A stretch of DNA of 64,000 nucleotides from a virus. How positions within the stretch are numbered: the stretch's first letter is position 1; each line of letters begins with the position of its first letter. Position numbers and translations under genes: made by a program. The stretch spans positions 30,672 to 94,671 of the IMG/VR virus record IMGVR_UViG_3300035698_012128. The stretch is one strand, 5' to 3'. This document shows positions 40,224 to 48,839 of this stretch, one piece after another. The notes under the pieces are model-generated. The model ran no database searches. It was not told the origin of the DNA and worked only from the letters and a program-made list of their open reading frames with translations.

Positions 40224-40966
40224 CGATAATATATAGATTATCAAGTGGGGGGTACCAAAAAGAAAAACCAGACTACATAAATAATATGTCATGTTTAGGA
40301 AACACATTTACTACATTGAGGGGTGGGGATGATAATATTATTATCATAGCTGACAAACTGAAAGATGATGAATTATCCCAAGTAAAGGATTTAATGGGAG
40401 ATTTATATGAAGGAGACAAAATCATAGAGGTGAATGAAGGTAATGGTGCCTCAACATTTAGATTAGCATTAGATGAAGCACTTAAACTACCAGACGATAT
40501 GATAGTGTATTTTGTTGAGAGTGATTACATACATAGAATTAATAGTATGGATATAATTCAAGATGCCATTAATATAGGTGCTAATTATGTAACACTTTAT
40601 TTACATCCTGATAAATTTATCCCACCAAATCTGGGTGGTAATCCGTTAGTATCAGAAGATGGTGGTTATCCTACTAAAATATACAAAGGTAAATGTGGTT
40701 TGTATGGTATATTTGATTCTACAACAATGACATTTGCCGCTGAGGTAAAGACATTACGTGAAGATAAAACCATAATTGATAAACATATATCGGGAACATA
40801 TCCTGCAGATGCTCCTATGTTTTGGGAGCTAATGAAAGAAAAACAACGAATGCTATTATGTCCTTTAACTACATATAGTACTCATGGTGAAACTAGATGG
40901 ATGGCACCGTTAGATATGGTAGATTCTGGTGATTTAGTTGATGAGTGGGAAAGTTATTTAAATTAA
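40220..40966 (+). CDS. Putative GT-A type glycosyltransferase
   Basis: 248 residues. IIYRLSSGGYQKEKP at the start, IIIIADKL, GNGASTFRLALDEALKLPDDMIVYFVESDYIH (with an acidic ESD where GT-A enzymes have DxD) suggest a Rossmann-like nucleotide-sugar fold. A TrbL-free, soluble protein. Assignment is by pattern only. Confidence 0.5.
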   Translation: MTIIYRLSSGGYQKEKPDYINNMSCLGNTFTTLRGGDDNIIIIADKLKDDELSQVKDLMGDLYEGDKIIEVNEGNGASTFRLALDEALKLPDDMIVYFVESDYIHRINSMDIIQDAINIGANYVTLYLHPDKFIPPNLGGNPLVSEDGGYPTKIYKGKCGLYGIFDSTTMTFAAEVKTLREDKTIIDKHISGTYPADAPMFWELMKEKQRMLLCPLTTYSTHGETRWMAPLDMVDSGDLVDEWESYLN

Positions 40967-40975
40967 ACATAAAAA

Positions 40976-41758
40976 ATGATAAAAAATTTATCAGTTATAA
41001 TACCTACGTATAAAGAACCTGAATATTTAGATTTATGTTTGAAATCATTAATTGATAATCAAACGGTTAAAAATGAGATAATTGTCGTGGTCGACGGCTT
41101 TTATGATCTTAATAAGAAGGTTTTAGATAAACATTCATCCCATATAAAAACTGTAATATTTAATAACAATCAAGGATTAAGTAGAGCAACTAATATGGGG
41201 GTTTATAATGCTTCGAATGAGTATGTTATGGTTATTAATGATGATAATGTTGCGGGATATAATTGGGATAAAAAATTAATACAGTATATTAATTCGTGTT
41301 GGGATAAATATGATATATGTTTATCCCCTAATCAAATTGAACCTAACCCCAGTATATTTAAACAATTTATTATTAAGAATTTTGGTCAAACTGCTGAGTC
41401 ATTTGATTATGATGCGTTTATAGCGTTTACTAAAGCATCTCGTGGTAGTATTAGTTCCGAAGGTTATACACTTCCTTTTGTAGTTAAGAAAGAAATATAT
41501 TTATCAGTAGGAGGTTGGGATGAAACATATCCAGGACCGTATGTAGTAGATTTAGAATTCTTCTATAAACTACAATTACAGGGCATTAGAATGTTAAGAA
41601 TGTATAACAATCCATTCTACCATTTCAGTGGTAAAGGTACTATAGATATAGATAAACGCACATCTGAATTAAAAAGTTGGGATTGGTTTTACTACAAGTG
41701 GGGTAAAATGGCAAAGAGAAACACATATAATAAAATAGAATTAATAAGTAAACAATGA
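40976..41758 (+). CDS. GT2-family glycosyltransferase
   Basis: 260 residues. LSVIIPTYKEPEYLDLCLKS (about 4-23) and IIVVVDG, then VMVINDDN (about 82) with the acidic metal site, and GGWDETYPGPYVVDLEF are classic GT2 features. Last gene of the cluster; overlaps the next gene by 4 bases. Confidence 0.8.
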   Translation: MIKNLSVIIPTYKEPEYLDLCLKSLIDNQTVKNEIIVVVDGFYDLNKKVLDKHSSHIKTVIFNNNQGLSRATNMGVYNASNEYVMVINDDNVAGYNWDKKLIQYINSCWDKYDICLSPNQIEPNPSIFKQFIIKNFGQTAESFDYDAFIAFTKASRGSISSEGYTLPFVVKKEIYLSVGGWDETYPGPYVVDLEFFYKLQLQGIRMLRMYNNPFYHFSGKGTIDIDKRTSELKSWDWFYYKWGKMAKRNTYNKIELISKQ

Positions 41759-42111
41759 AATTAAATATAGATAAAGAACTTAAAGAACTGTTAGATAGTG
41801 AGACTAGAAGTATAAACCCTAAATTAATAATAGATGTAAACAATAACCCAACTAAAAAAGGAATCAAAGTTCAGTTTAGGATGCCTAGTAACATGGATGA
41901 TATAAAAAAAGCAGAAATGACTACTAAGTTAAAAAGTAAATTGAATGGTGGTTTAGTAGAATTAGGATTAAGCGCAGATGAAGATATTGACGTACCATAC
42001 GAAGATGTAATTGGTTTTACAATATACTTATCACAATTTAAGGTTTTAATTAAAAATATTTTAACAAATCAAAACAAAGTAACAAATGGCGAGAAACCGA
42101 TGGGTACCTGA
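41755..42111 (+). CDS. Hypothetical protein
   Basis: 118 residues, with a beta strand pattern (GIKVQFRMPSNMDDIKKAEMTTKL) suggesting a ferredoxin-like or coiled fold. It overlaps the next gene by 26 bases. Not recognised. Confidence 0.55.
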   Translation: MKLNIDKELKELLDSETRSINPKLIIDVNNNPTKKGIKVQFRMPSNMDDIKKAEMTTKLKSKLNGGLVELGLSADEDIDVPYEDVIGFTIYLSQFKVLIKNILTNQNKVTNGEKPMGT

Positions 42112-42379
42112 TTTATACTTTAATACAAATTATAGGATGGAGGATATTAGTGGGGATCTGAGTGAAATAATACATAACAGTATGTTAGATGGTATTAAAG
42201 AAGGAATTAAGAAAGGTACCAAAACAGCTAAAATTATAGAAATAAACTCATCAGGCAATATTCTAGGTTTACATAGAAGAAATTGGGATGTAATTATGGC
42301 AAAACATGAAGCCGATTTAGTTACAAAAGAAGACTATCAGAATGCAATTTTAATCAGAGATTTAAGAAAAAAAATATAA
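42086..42379 (+). CDS. Hypothetical protein
   Basis: 97 residues, acidic and helical (ISGDLSEIIHNSMLDGIKEGIKKGTKT). Overlaps the gene before. No family recognised. Confidence 0.55.
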   Translation: MARNRWVPDLYFNTNYRMEDISGDLSEIIHNSMLDGIKEGIKKGTKTAKIIEINSSGNILGLHRRNWDVIMAKHEADLVTKEDYQNAILIRDLRKKI

Positions 42380-42381
42380 TT

Positions 42382-42843
42382 ATGGACCCAGAAAAACTAA
42401 ACCAAATCCAAGACAGTTTAACCGAATTGATTGGTGTAGATACTGTTATGTTGAGGAGATCTAAAACACAAGAAGACGAACAACGTGGTATTTTTACTAA
42501 AACTATTCTACTAACCCAATCTAACTTTAGAAAAACAAAATTAGCTAAAAACCAATTAGGGATTGATTTGATTGGATTCAATGAATCATTTTTCACAATG
42601 GTAGATAATCTGATAACACTAACGTACAGTGCGGGTTTAGCCAAATTTATATTACCTTATTGTTATGATATATGGGATGTGGATGATAGTGGTGACTCTA
42701 TTATTATAGGGGATGATGGCCAATCATATAAGATCCACAATCCTGAAGATTTATGGAATTTTATGAAAACTATGATATCATATCACCAAAATGTAATCAA
42801 AAATCCAAAAAATGGCAAGAGCAAAACCAATATCGAGGAATGA
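42382..42843 (+). CDS. Hypothetical protein
   Basis: 153 residues, N-terminal helices then acidic beta-rich part (DVDDSGDSIIIGDDGQSYKI). Overlaps the HNH-derived gene by 32 bases. May act together with it; unknown. Confidence 0.55.
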   Translation: MDPEKLNQIQDSLTELIGVDTVMLRRSKTQEDEQRGIFTKTILLTQSNFRKTKLAKNQLGIDLIGFNESFFTMVDNLITLTYSAGLAKFILPYCYDIWDVDDSGDSIIIGDDGQSYKIHNPEDLWNFMKTMISYHQNVIKNPKNGKSKTNIEE

Positions 42844-43459
42844 TTGCCTTAGGGCAATGAGGTATACTAAATCTAATTTAGCAGCATCCAAACATTTGGG
42901 ATGTTCATACCAACATTATAAGAGATTTGCTAAATCATACAAAGTTAACATTACAGGTGATGAAAATAGCCAAACATTATTTGAACAGCATTTAAACCAA
43001 CAAGGTAAAGGTATACCAAAATTCTTACCTAAAAATAAAAAATACCCAGCTATTAAAAAGATAGTAGAAACAGGTATGGGTTGGGAATCATTTGCTCTCG
43101 ATAAACTAAAAATAGCAATAATACATGAGGGGTTATTAGAAGATAAATGTTGTAATTGTGGGTTTAATGAACGTAGAGTTATAGATTATAAAATACCATT
43201 ATTAATATATTTCAAAGATAGAAATAAAACTAACTGGAAGTTAGGAAATTTAGGATTTCTTTGTTATAATTGTTATTATTTAACAATAGGAGATGTTTTT
43301 GATGTAAAAGAATTAAGAGAAATTGAAGAATTAGGAACACAAGCACCAACTGATACACCCACGTGGGAATTAGATGATGCCACCTTAGAAAATATGAAAA
43401 TGTTAGGTTTAATAGATGAGGAAGAAGAATTAGGGAGTGAGTTTATAGATAAAATTTAA
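42812..43459 (+). CDS. HNH-derived zinc-binding protein, probably inactive
   Basis: 215 residues. The N-terminus is helix-turn-helix-like (LAASKHLGCSYQHYKRFAKSY). A CCNCGFNER then LGFLCYNCYYLT pair (about 111 and 148) forms the zinc knuckle of HNH proteins. The catalytic His position reads IPLLIYFKDRN, with Tyr or Ile in place of HH. Probably a DNA-binding regulator derived from an HNH endonuclease; phages carry comparable proteins among late-transcription genes. Confidence 0.6.
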   Translation: MARAKPISRNDCLRAMRYTKSNLAASKHLGCSYQHYKRFAKSYKVNITGDENSQTLFEQHLNQQGKGIPKFLPKNKKYPAIKKIVETGMGWESFALDKLKIAIIHEGLLEDKCCNCGFNERRVIDYKIPLLIYFKDRNKTNWKLGNLGFLCYNCYYLTIGDVFDVKELREIEELGTQAPTDTPTWELDDATLENMKMLGLIDEEEELGSEFIDKI

Positions 43460-43473
43460 ATAAAAAAGCAAGT

Positions 43474-43686
43474 ATGATGTATTATGTAGTAAAAGTAGTT
43501 TTCACAGTAGAAGATGATAAGGGAAAAGTAAAAAAACAAATTGAATCGTATCTAGTCAATGCTATGAGTACAATTGAAGCTGATACTAGGACAACTGCAT
43601 TTCTAACAGAAAGAGGTGAGCTGGGTTTTGAAGTTAAATCAGTTAGTAAAAGTGCCATTTCTACCGTTATTAATGATGACAAGTAA
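43474..43686 (+). CDS. Small hypothetical protein
   Basis: 70 residues, beta-alpha-beta pattern (YYVVKVVFTVEDDKGKVKKQ; SVSKSAISTVIND) like small phage proteins that help fold or regulate. Overlaps the next gene by 14 bases. Confidence 0.6.
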   Translation: MMYYVVKVVFTVEDDKGKVKKQIESYLVNAMSTIEADTRTTAFLTERGELGFEVKSVSKSAISTVINDDK

Positions 43687-44050
43687 AGAATTCAAACCAC
43701 TTATTCTAAGATGTAATCAGATAAATGCCATTCATGATGTCATCATGGACAATGAATTATCGATATCCAAAAAAATCATAGAAGGTGTTAAGTATTGTTT
43801 GGACAATAAACTAAATGATCTTGAAGTATGTACTTATGTTAACAAGATGGGTAATCTAATAAACCAACAACCCATCTCTATCAGGAGAGATAACTTTAAA
43901 TCAATTATATCGAATCAAATAACAATATTCGAAGACCATAATGAATTTGAAATATGTGCTGATCTTCTGTTACTACATGAGCGTGTAAGTACAAATAATT
44001 TAGATATCTGGATAAAAACAAAGTTAGAGGAAGCCTTAATGGATTTTTAA
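43673..44050 (+). CDS. Helical hypothetical protein
   Basis: Start at 43673 (MMTSKEFKPLI) rather than the ATG at 43616 inside the gene before. About 125 residues, mostly helical, no recognised motif. Confidence 0.55.
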   Translation: MMTSKEFKPLILRCNQINAIHDVIMDNELSISKKIIEGVKYCLDNKLNDLEVCTYVNKMGNLINQQPISIRRDNFKSIISNQITIFEDHNEFEICADLLLLHERVSTNNLDIWIKTKLEEALMDF

Positions 44051-44090
44051 TAGTATATTACATATTTATCACAAATAAATATGATATATT

Positions 44091-44702
44091 ATGAGTTTAA
44101 AAAATTTTCAATTAAAAATAGGAACATCCCCTGATGGTGTATTCGGACCCAACACATTAAAAAAAGCACAAATACATTTAAATATAAATGATTTTGAAGC
44201 CGCTCATTTCTTCGGTCAAACAGGACATGAAACCGCACATTTTAAAACATTTAGTGAAAATCTTAAGTATGGCAGAAGTGGTTTACTAAGATATTTTAAA
44301 AGTTATTTTGATCACAAAAATGTAGATTTATACACTAGGCATGCCGTAAAAATAGCAAACCGAGTTTATTCTAACAGGATGGGTAACGGTAATGAAGCTA
44401 GTGGGGATGGGTGGAAGTATAGAGGTAGAGGAGCTCTTCAATTAACCGGGAAATATAATTACAAAGCTTTTAGTGCTTATATTAAAGACCCATCGATAAT
44501 GTATGATCCTAATTTGGTGGAATCCAAATATTCTTTTGAATCTGCATTATTTTATTTTGATGAACATGGTATATGGGATATATGTAGTAGAGGTATAGAT
44601 GATGATACTATAAAAAAAGTAACTAAAGTAATAAATGGTGGTTATAACGGATTAAAAGATAGAATAGTCTTAACTAATAAGTATTATAAGTATTTGAATT
44701 AA
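44091..44702 (+). CDS. Endolysin, GH19 chitinase/lysozyme-like
   Basis: 203 residues. A short N-terminal peptidoglycan-binding-like part (LKIGTSPDGVFGPNTLKKAQ) leads into a GH19 domain: FFGQTGHETAHFKTFSE with the catalytic Glu, then GDGWKYRGRGALQLTGKYNY. It cleaves peptidoglycan at the end of infection. No signal peptide, so it needs a holin for export. Small membrane-protein genes nearby are candidates. Confidence 0.9.
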   Translation: MSLKNFQLKIGTSPDGVFGPNTLKKAQIHLNINDFEAAHFFGQTGHETAHFKTFSENLKYGRSGLLRYFKSYFDHKNVDLYTRHAVKIANRVYSNRMGNGNEASGDGWKYRGRGALQLTGKYNYKAFSAYIKDPSIMYDPNLVESKYSFESALFYFDEHGIWDICSRGIDDDTIKKVTKVINGGYNGLKDRIVLTNKYYKYLN

Positions 44703-44708
44703 TATGTG

Positions 44709-44852
44709 ATGAGAAAAATTATAAATAGTCAAGGATATACATTGAAAGAACTATCTAATCAAGTAAGTAAAAAAATGACTATGAAAACCCATATTAGTAA
44801 AAAAACTTATAATAGAAAGATAACTAAATTTAGATGGAAGAATGCAGTATAA
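44709..44852 (+). CDS. 47-residue basic protein
   Basis: ATG at 44709 gives 47 codons to TAA at 44850-44852. Very basic (KTYNRKITKFRWKNAV). Possible nucleic-acid binder; unknown. Confidence 0.4.
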   Translation: MRKIINSQGYTLKELSNQVSKKMTMKTHISKKTYNRKITKFRWKNAV

Positions 44853-44866
44853 AAATTTGTATAATT

Positions 44867-44900
44867 AAAAATTTCTTTGTATATTAAGTCATAATAAAAA
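44867..44900 (+). promoter_or_regulatory. Phage promoter motif
   Basis: AAAATTTCTTTGTATATTAA then GTCATAATAAAAA, seven bases before the next gene. Confidence 0.65.
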
Positions 44901-44906
44901 ATAAAA

Positions 44907-45287
44907 ATGAATATTACTCACTATTTTAGTTATATCCCACTTATAATTGTGTTAATTCTATACATTTCATATAGAGTTAGAAGAGGTAGTGATGGTGATG
45001 ATGTAAATATGATAAACCTTCTGAAATTAGTTATTCAAGAACTAAATAAAGATCTTAAGACATGGGGTTTTGTTGATATTATAAAACTAATGCTCATAAT
45101 GGGTAAAATAAATGAGGATGAATGTGGTAAACTATTGCATTTTATCAAAGATAATAAACCATCGAAACATACCCACCCTACATTCTTTGAGATACATGAT
45201 TATGATGAAAATTGGTGGGATGGAGATGATGATCGGGTAAGAATACTTTTTATTCAAATGTTAATAAATAAACTAGAAGAATCATGA
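44907..45287 (+). CDS. Membrane-anchored hypothetical protein
   Basis: 126 residues with an N-terminal membrane segment (about 7-21, FSYIPLIIVLILYI) and an acidic soluble part. Overlaps a second small membrane protein by 4 bases. Lies close to the endolysin, so a lysis role (spanin or holin helper) is possible but not shown. Confidence 0.55.
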   Translation: MNITHYFSYIPLIIVLILYISYRVRRGSDGDDVNMINLLKLVIQELNKDLKTWGFVDIIKLMLIMGKINEDECGKLLHFIKDNKPSKHTHPTFFEIHDYDENWWDGDDDRVRILFIQMLINKLEES

Positions 45288-45406
45288 AAGGAATATATTT
45301 TTTGCTGTGGTGGTTAATTAAATTTGCCGCTGGTTTTTTCGCAATTATGTTTGGAACAATGGCTTTTTTCGGACTTTTAGCTGTTTTAGTACACAAATGT
45401 CAATGA
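45284..45406 (+). CDS. 40-residue membrane protein
   Basis: ATG at 45284 overlaps the previous stop (ATGA) and gives a highly hydrophobic chain (FAAGFFAIMFGTMAFFGLL). One or two membrane spans. Could be a small holin; context is only moderate support. Confidence 0.5.
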   Translation: MKGIYFLLWWLIKFAAGFFAIMFGTMAFFGLLAVLVHKCQ

Positions 45407-45606
45407 TATTAAATAGTAATCACTCGTTGTGTAAAAAATTAAGATCATTAGAAGTATTTCTACTAGAAAACAACATCACAGTGGGTTGGAATGGATATAG
45501 TCTTATAATTAGTGATGATGATGATGAAGCTAAAATATCGAGTTGTGATACCTGGCCTTTAGATACCATAGATGGAGTTGATAGAACTAAATTGGTGATA
45601 GAATGA
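45397..45606 (+). CDS. Small acidic hypothetical protein
   Basis: 69 residues with a run of acidic residues (SDDDDEAKI). Start at 45397 or 45403. No motif. Confidence 0.5.
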   Translation: MSMILNSNHSLCKKLRSLEVFLLENNITVGWNGYSLIISDDDDEAKISSCDTWPLDTIDGVDRTKLVIE

Positions 45607-45875
45607 TAGATAATATAATAGTAACAGGTAATATACACCTACCTCATGTTTCAATAAACCCAAAAGAAGTATTAATAGCCATGCGTACTCAATTGGGGTT
45701 CGGTAAAGAATGTTGGTTGACGATTATTCATGGTAGTTATTATAAAGTATATAATGAGCAATATACACAAGGTGATAAGAACCATTCAATATATATAGAT
45801 GAAGAATTAGGTGAAACAATCTCTCACCTCGACAGCTTAATCCATTATTTAGATAAACATGAGGTGGTAAATTAA
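45603..45875 (+). CDS. Hypothetical protein
   Basis: 90 residues, beta-rich, overlapping the gene before by 4 bases. No recognised family. Confidence 0.55.
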   Translation: MIDNIIVTGNIHLPHVSINPKEVLIAMRTQLGFGKECWLTIIHGSYYKVYNEQYTQGDKNHSIYIDEELGETISHLDSLIHYLDKHEVVN

Positions 45876-45878
45876 TTT

Positions 45879-45909
45879 AAAAGTTTCTTTGTATATTAAG
45901 TTATAATAA
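45879..45909 (+). promoter_or_regulatory. Phage promoter motif (consensus copy)
   Basis: AAAAGTTTCTTTGTATATTA then AGTTATAATAA, about 10 bases before the next ATG. Confidence 0.7.
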
Positions 45910-45919
45910 AAAATCAAAT

Positions 45920-46162
45920 ATGTTTTTAACAGATAAGCAATGTGCTCAATACGACTATATTCCAACAGGTGAAGTAGAAATGGATCTAATCATTACCCAA
46001 AGAGAAGTAGACCAACTTCAATCCGAAGTAGATGCTTTAAGAGGAGATATGATGGGGAATAGGATAGAAATATACATGAGGGAAGGGAAAATATCACAAC
46101 GATCAACATTTATATCTAAGTTAACTTCAATTATATCATACAGAATTAAAACCAAAACATAA
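45920..46162 (+). CDS. Small coiled-coil protein
   Basis: 80 residues with a heptad-like stretch (ITQREVDQLQSEVDALRGDM, about 30-49). Its stop overlaps a frame that starts with ATA. Confidence 0.55.
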   Translation: MFLTDKQCAQYDYIPTGEVEMDLIITQREVDQLQSEVDALRGDMMGNRIEIYMREGKISQRSTFISKLTSIISYRIKTKT

Positions 46163-46296
46163 AAACACTACTCGGAGAATATTTAGAAATACTGAGTGAT
46201 GAATTATCAGAAATAGATATTTTAGATATAACCACTACAGAAAATATTGGTCAAATGGGAGGTGTTCATGATGATACAAAAAGTGAGATAAAGTGA
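46159..46296 (+). CDS. 45-residue ORF without ATG start
   Basis: An open frame from ATA at 46159 (overlapping the previous stop as ATAA) to TGA at 46294-46296. If ATA is read as Met it begins MKTLLGEYLEILSDELSEID. The stop overlaps a GTG start of the next gene. The neat overlaps at both ends suggest a real gene with an AUA start or a mutated start. Alternative: non-coding. Confidence 0.4.
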   Translation: MKTLLGEYLEILSDELSEIDILDITTTENIGQMGGVHDDTKSEIK

Positions 46297-46754
46297 GCAT
46301 GTCACAACTCTACCCATTATGGGTAGATAATTTAAATAAATACAAAAAAATAATGGATAACGTAAAAATATTTAATAATTTACTAGAATTAAAACCTGAA
46401 GATCAACTACACAAACACTTTAATTTTGATGTGGTTAATGGGGGTAAGTGGGAAACTGTTAAAGGAATCCCACGATGTGGTACATTTGGGTGTTTAGCTG
46501 GTGAACTTCCTCAATTTTCTAAAGAATGGGCTTTTGATAAGGGTAATTTAAGATGGAGAAATATTAATACGTCGATGGGTCATGCTTTATCCGAATTTTT
46601 TAATTTACCATTGAATTGCATAGATGCTATATTTTACCCTAACTCACAGGAAGAATTGGGGTTAGTTGATGTAGGGGAAGAGGCAACGCTAAAGGAAGTG
46701 CAACATAACGCTAGATTAGTATTGGATGTAATTAAAAAGAATGGATTGTATTAA
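46293..46754 (+). CDS. Hypothetical phage protein (CGTxGC motif)
   Basis: 153 residues; start GTG at 46293 or ATG at 46299. RCGTFGCLAGELP (about 62-74) and the helices around it resemble a small protein family seen in phages and bacteria, of unknown function. C-terminal LVDVGEEATLKEVQHNARLVLD is helical. Confidence 0.6.
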   Translation: MSMSQLYPLWVDNLNKYKKIMDNVKIFNNLLELKPEDQLHKHFNFDVVNGGKWETVKGIPRCGTFGCLAGELPQFSKEWAFDKGNLRWRNINTSMGHALSEFFNLPLNCIDAIFYPNSQEELGLVDVGEEATLKEVQHNARLVLDVIKKNGLY

Positions 46755-46770
46755 CTAAATCAAATATATC

Positions 46771-47178
46771 ATGTCAAAAAAGAAAACAAAAAGTTATTTA
46801 ATTGAAGTTGAGAATGAAATAAAAAATATTAAAAAACATATACCTCTTGACCGTAGGTTACAACTAAATTTTGATACATTAAATCCTGCATTCCAATCTG
46901 ACTGTATATATGGACAAATGTATGGGGATTGTAATAATAATGAAGCTGTCCAAGCCATACGGATATGTGGGTCTACTAGTAAATCATTTACCTTATTGTC
47001 TAGACCTATAAGTGATATAGAAGAAATACCCCCCAGAACATATCCTTACTCTCACAGCTTCCTAGAACTTGCTAGTTTTAGTTACCTGGAACATTATATC
47101 TATAATTCCCCACAGGACAATAATAACATTATAGATTTTCTGAAAGGAAATACTGATTTTCTTATTTTAAGTAAATAG
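46771..47178 (+). CDS. Hypothetical protein, paralogue of 48404-48832
   Basis: 135 residues. CIYGQMYGDC (about 47), AIRICGSTSKSF, YPYSHSFLEL and LEHYIYNSP recur in the gene at 48404. The two copies flank an unrelated gene. Conserved cysteines and tyrosines suggest a common fold. Function unknown. Confidence 0.6.
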   Translation: MSKKKTKSYLIEVENEIKNIKKHIPLDRRLQLNFDTLNPAFQSDCIYGQMYGDCNNNEAVQAIRICGSTSKSFTLLSRPISDIEEIPPRTYPYSHSFLELASFSYLEHYIYNSPQDNNNIIDFLKGNTDFLILSK

Positions 47179-47188
47179 AAAAATAGCT

Positions 47189-47392
47189 ATGGCATTAATA
47201 ATAACAGCTAAAACAGATACACCAACCATATGCAGTGGTTGGTGTAGTAACTGTGGTGGGTATAATGAAGTACTATCTCAAAAAAAATACACAAGATGTA
47301 AATTATGTATGAGTAAGATGTACCATATTGGGGGTTATACTGTGGTTATTGGACTCGTTGTAATGTCAATATTAATAAAATATATGCTATGA
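47189..47392 (+). CDS. Zinc-ribbon membrane protein
   Basis: 67 residues. CSNCGGY (about 20) and CKLC (about 36) form a zinc ribbon; a membrane span follows (about 46-65). Overlaps the following small membrane protein. Confidence 0.5.
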   Translation: MALIITAKTDTPTICSGWCSNCGGYNEVLSQKKYTRCKLCMSKMYHIGGYTVVIGLVVMSILIKYML

Positions 47393-47484
47393 ATAAAAAT
47401 ACAATCAATAAGTTATTTTTTTTATTTTGTGCGCTTTTAGGAACTATCATAATGTTGGGGTTTATACTACTAGATAAATTTTAA
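47389..47484 (+). CDS. 31-residue membrane peptide
   Basis: ATG at 47389 overlaps the previous stop. The chain is one hydrophobic span (LFFLFCALLGTIIMLGFILL). Confidence 0.45.
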   Translation: MNKNTINKLFFLFCALLGTIIMLGFILLDKF

Positions 47485-47489
47485 AAGAT

Positions 47490-47520
47490 AAAAGTTTCTC
47501 TATATATTGATTGTAATAAA
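47490..47520 (+). promoter_or_regulatory. Phage promoter motif
   Basis: AAAAGTTTCTCTATATATTG then ATTGTAATAAA, 13 bases before the next gene. Confidence 0.65.
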
Positions 47521-47532
47521 TAAAAAAACATT

Positions 47533-48285
47533 ATGACAAGATTAGAAGAGTTAGAAGAAATGGAAATCTCCATCAAAACAGAAAAATCTTTATTATTCGA
47601 TGAAAACAAATATGTATTGGCTAAGTCAATCCGTATGGAGGAGTTAATTAAAGGTTTAAAAGATATCAATTATAGAGGTAGTGTACTCGAATCTATATTT
47701 ATGGATCTCAAGAAGGAATACCCAGATCACATAACAATAAGCCCACCATCCAAATCCAAAATTACTAAGTCTGAAGAAGACAACTTATTATTCAGTGAAG
47801 AAGAGTGGGATAAGAATGGAAGTACGGAAACACCATTATTTAAAATTAAAGGAATTTATCATGTATTTAATTACCGCGACATAGCAGAAGGGAAATTTGT
47901 AGGGTCCTCAATTCCAGAATGCCAGTATCGTTTGTACAAGATTGATTCTGCTATAAGTAAATTAAAAGAGTATATTAGTAGTACAATAAAAAACCAACAC
48001 AAATATGCTGAAATGGAAATGATTGGGGATGAATTGATCGGGAATTTTGAAGTTAAATTTCCCAACATACTTACCATTGAGAAAACCTTAAGGTGGAACT
48101 GGAATAAGCGTACTAAATTTAAAACCCTACATGCCAACATCATCATCAAATTCAACAATACTAATATGGTTGAGATAATGTATTGGGGTAATAAATCATG
48201 GAGTATACATAGAGTGGTGGAAAATAAAAAGAAAGTAGTAACAGAAGAAGAAAAAATAACAAAATTGGCTAGTTATGCTGATTGA
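47533..48285 (+). CDS. Hypothetical protein
   Basis: 250 residues. N-terminal coiled-coil-like part (LEELEEMEISIKTEKSLL), a middle charged linker and a beta-rich C-terminal domain (HANIIIKFNNTNMVEIMYWG). It is a single-gene unit with its own promoter and terminator. Not recognised. Confidence 0.6.
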   Translation: MTRLEELEEMEISIKTEKSLLFDENKYVLAKSIRMEELIKGLKDINYRGSVLESIFMDLKKEYPDHITISPPSKSKITKSEEDNLLFSEEEWDKNGSTETPLFKIKGIYHVFNYRDIAEGKFVGSSIPECQYRLYKIDSAISKLKEYISSTIKNQHKYAEMEMIGDELIGNFEVKFPNILTIEKTLRWNWNKRTKFKTLHANIIIKFNNTNMVEIMYWGNKSWSIHRVVENKKKVVTEEEKITKLASYAD

Positions 48286-48320
48286 AAGAGAAAATATCAC
48301 ATAACGTTTATTATACAGTT

Positions 48321-48354
48321 AGACCCTATATCTTATAGATTTAGGGTCTTTTTA
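48321..48354 (+). terminator. Intrinsic terminator
   Basis: AGACCCTA pairs with TAGGGTCT, followed by TTTTTA. The next promoter motif begins five bases later. Confidence 0.75.
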
Positions 48355-48358
48355 TTAT

Positions 48359-48390
48359 AAAAGTTTCTTTATATATTTAATTATAATAAA
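48359..48390 (+). promoter_or_regulatory. Phage promoter motif
   Basis: AAAAGTTTCTTTATATATTT then AATTATAATAAA, 14 bases before the next gene. Confidence 0.65.
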
Positions 48391-48403
48391 AAAACAAATC
48401 ATT

Positions 48404-48832
48404 ATGAGTGAAGTAAACAAAATATCTAACACATCGATACCTGACACATACATAGATGATGTTACTAATGAAATTAATAATATTAAACAGTATGTTCCCT
48501 TGGTAAATAGGAAATATCTGGATATTGACCGTCTTAATCCAAATCACACCAGCAAATGTATTTATGGATTAATGTATTTATATTGTTACTCAGGCGAAGC
48601 AGAGGATGCCATTAGAAAATGTTGTAAAGCACAATATTCATTCTCACAACCAGTATATGATAGTGCATTAAAATCTTATCCTGCTAGGGATAGGAGTTTA
48701 TTTTCTAATTCATTTTCATGTTTGGAACATTATATAGTCGCTTTCCCATCACAAAATAAAGATATTATTAGTTACATAAAAGATGAATTAGATGAGCTAC
48801 CTGAATTGACTATGGAAATTCTCATAAAATAG
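48404..48832 (+). CDS. Hypothetical protein, paralogue of 46771-47178
   Basis: 142 residues. Shares CIYGLMY, AIRKC, YSFSQPV, SFSCLEHYIVAFPS with the gene at 46771, and an extra N-terminal stretch. Likely a duplicated accessory gene. Unknown function. Confidence 0.6.
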   Translation: MSEVNKISNTSIPDTYIDDVTNEINNIKQYVPLVNRKYLDIDRLNPNHTSKCIYGLMYLYCYSGEAEDAIRKCCKAQYSFSQPVYDSALKSYPARDRSLFSNSFSCLEHYIVAFPSQNKDIISYIKDELDELPELTMEILIK

Positions 48833-48839
48833 GATTTAA

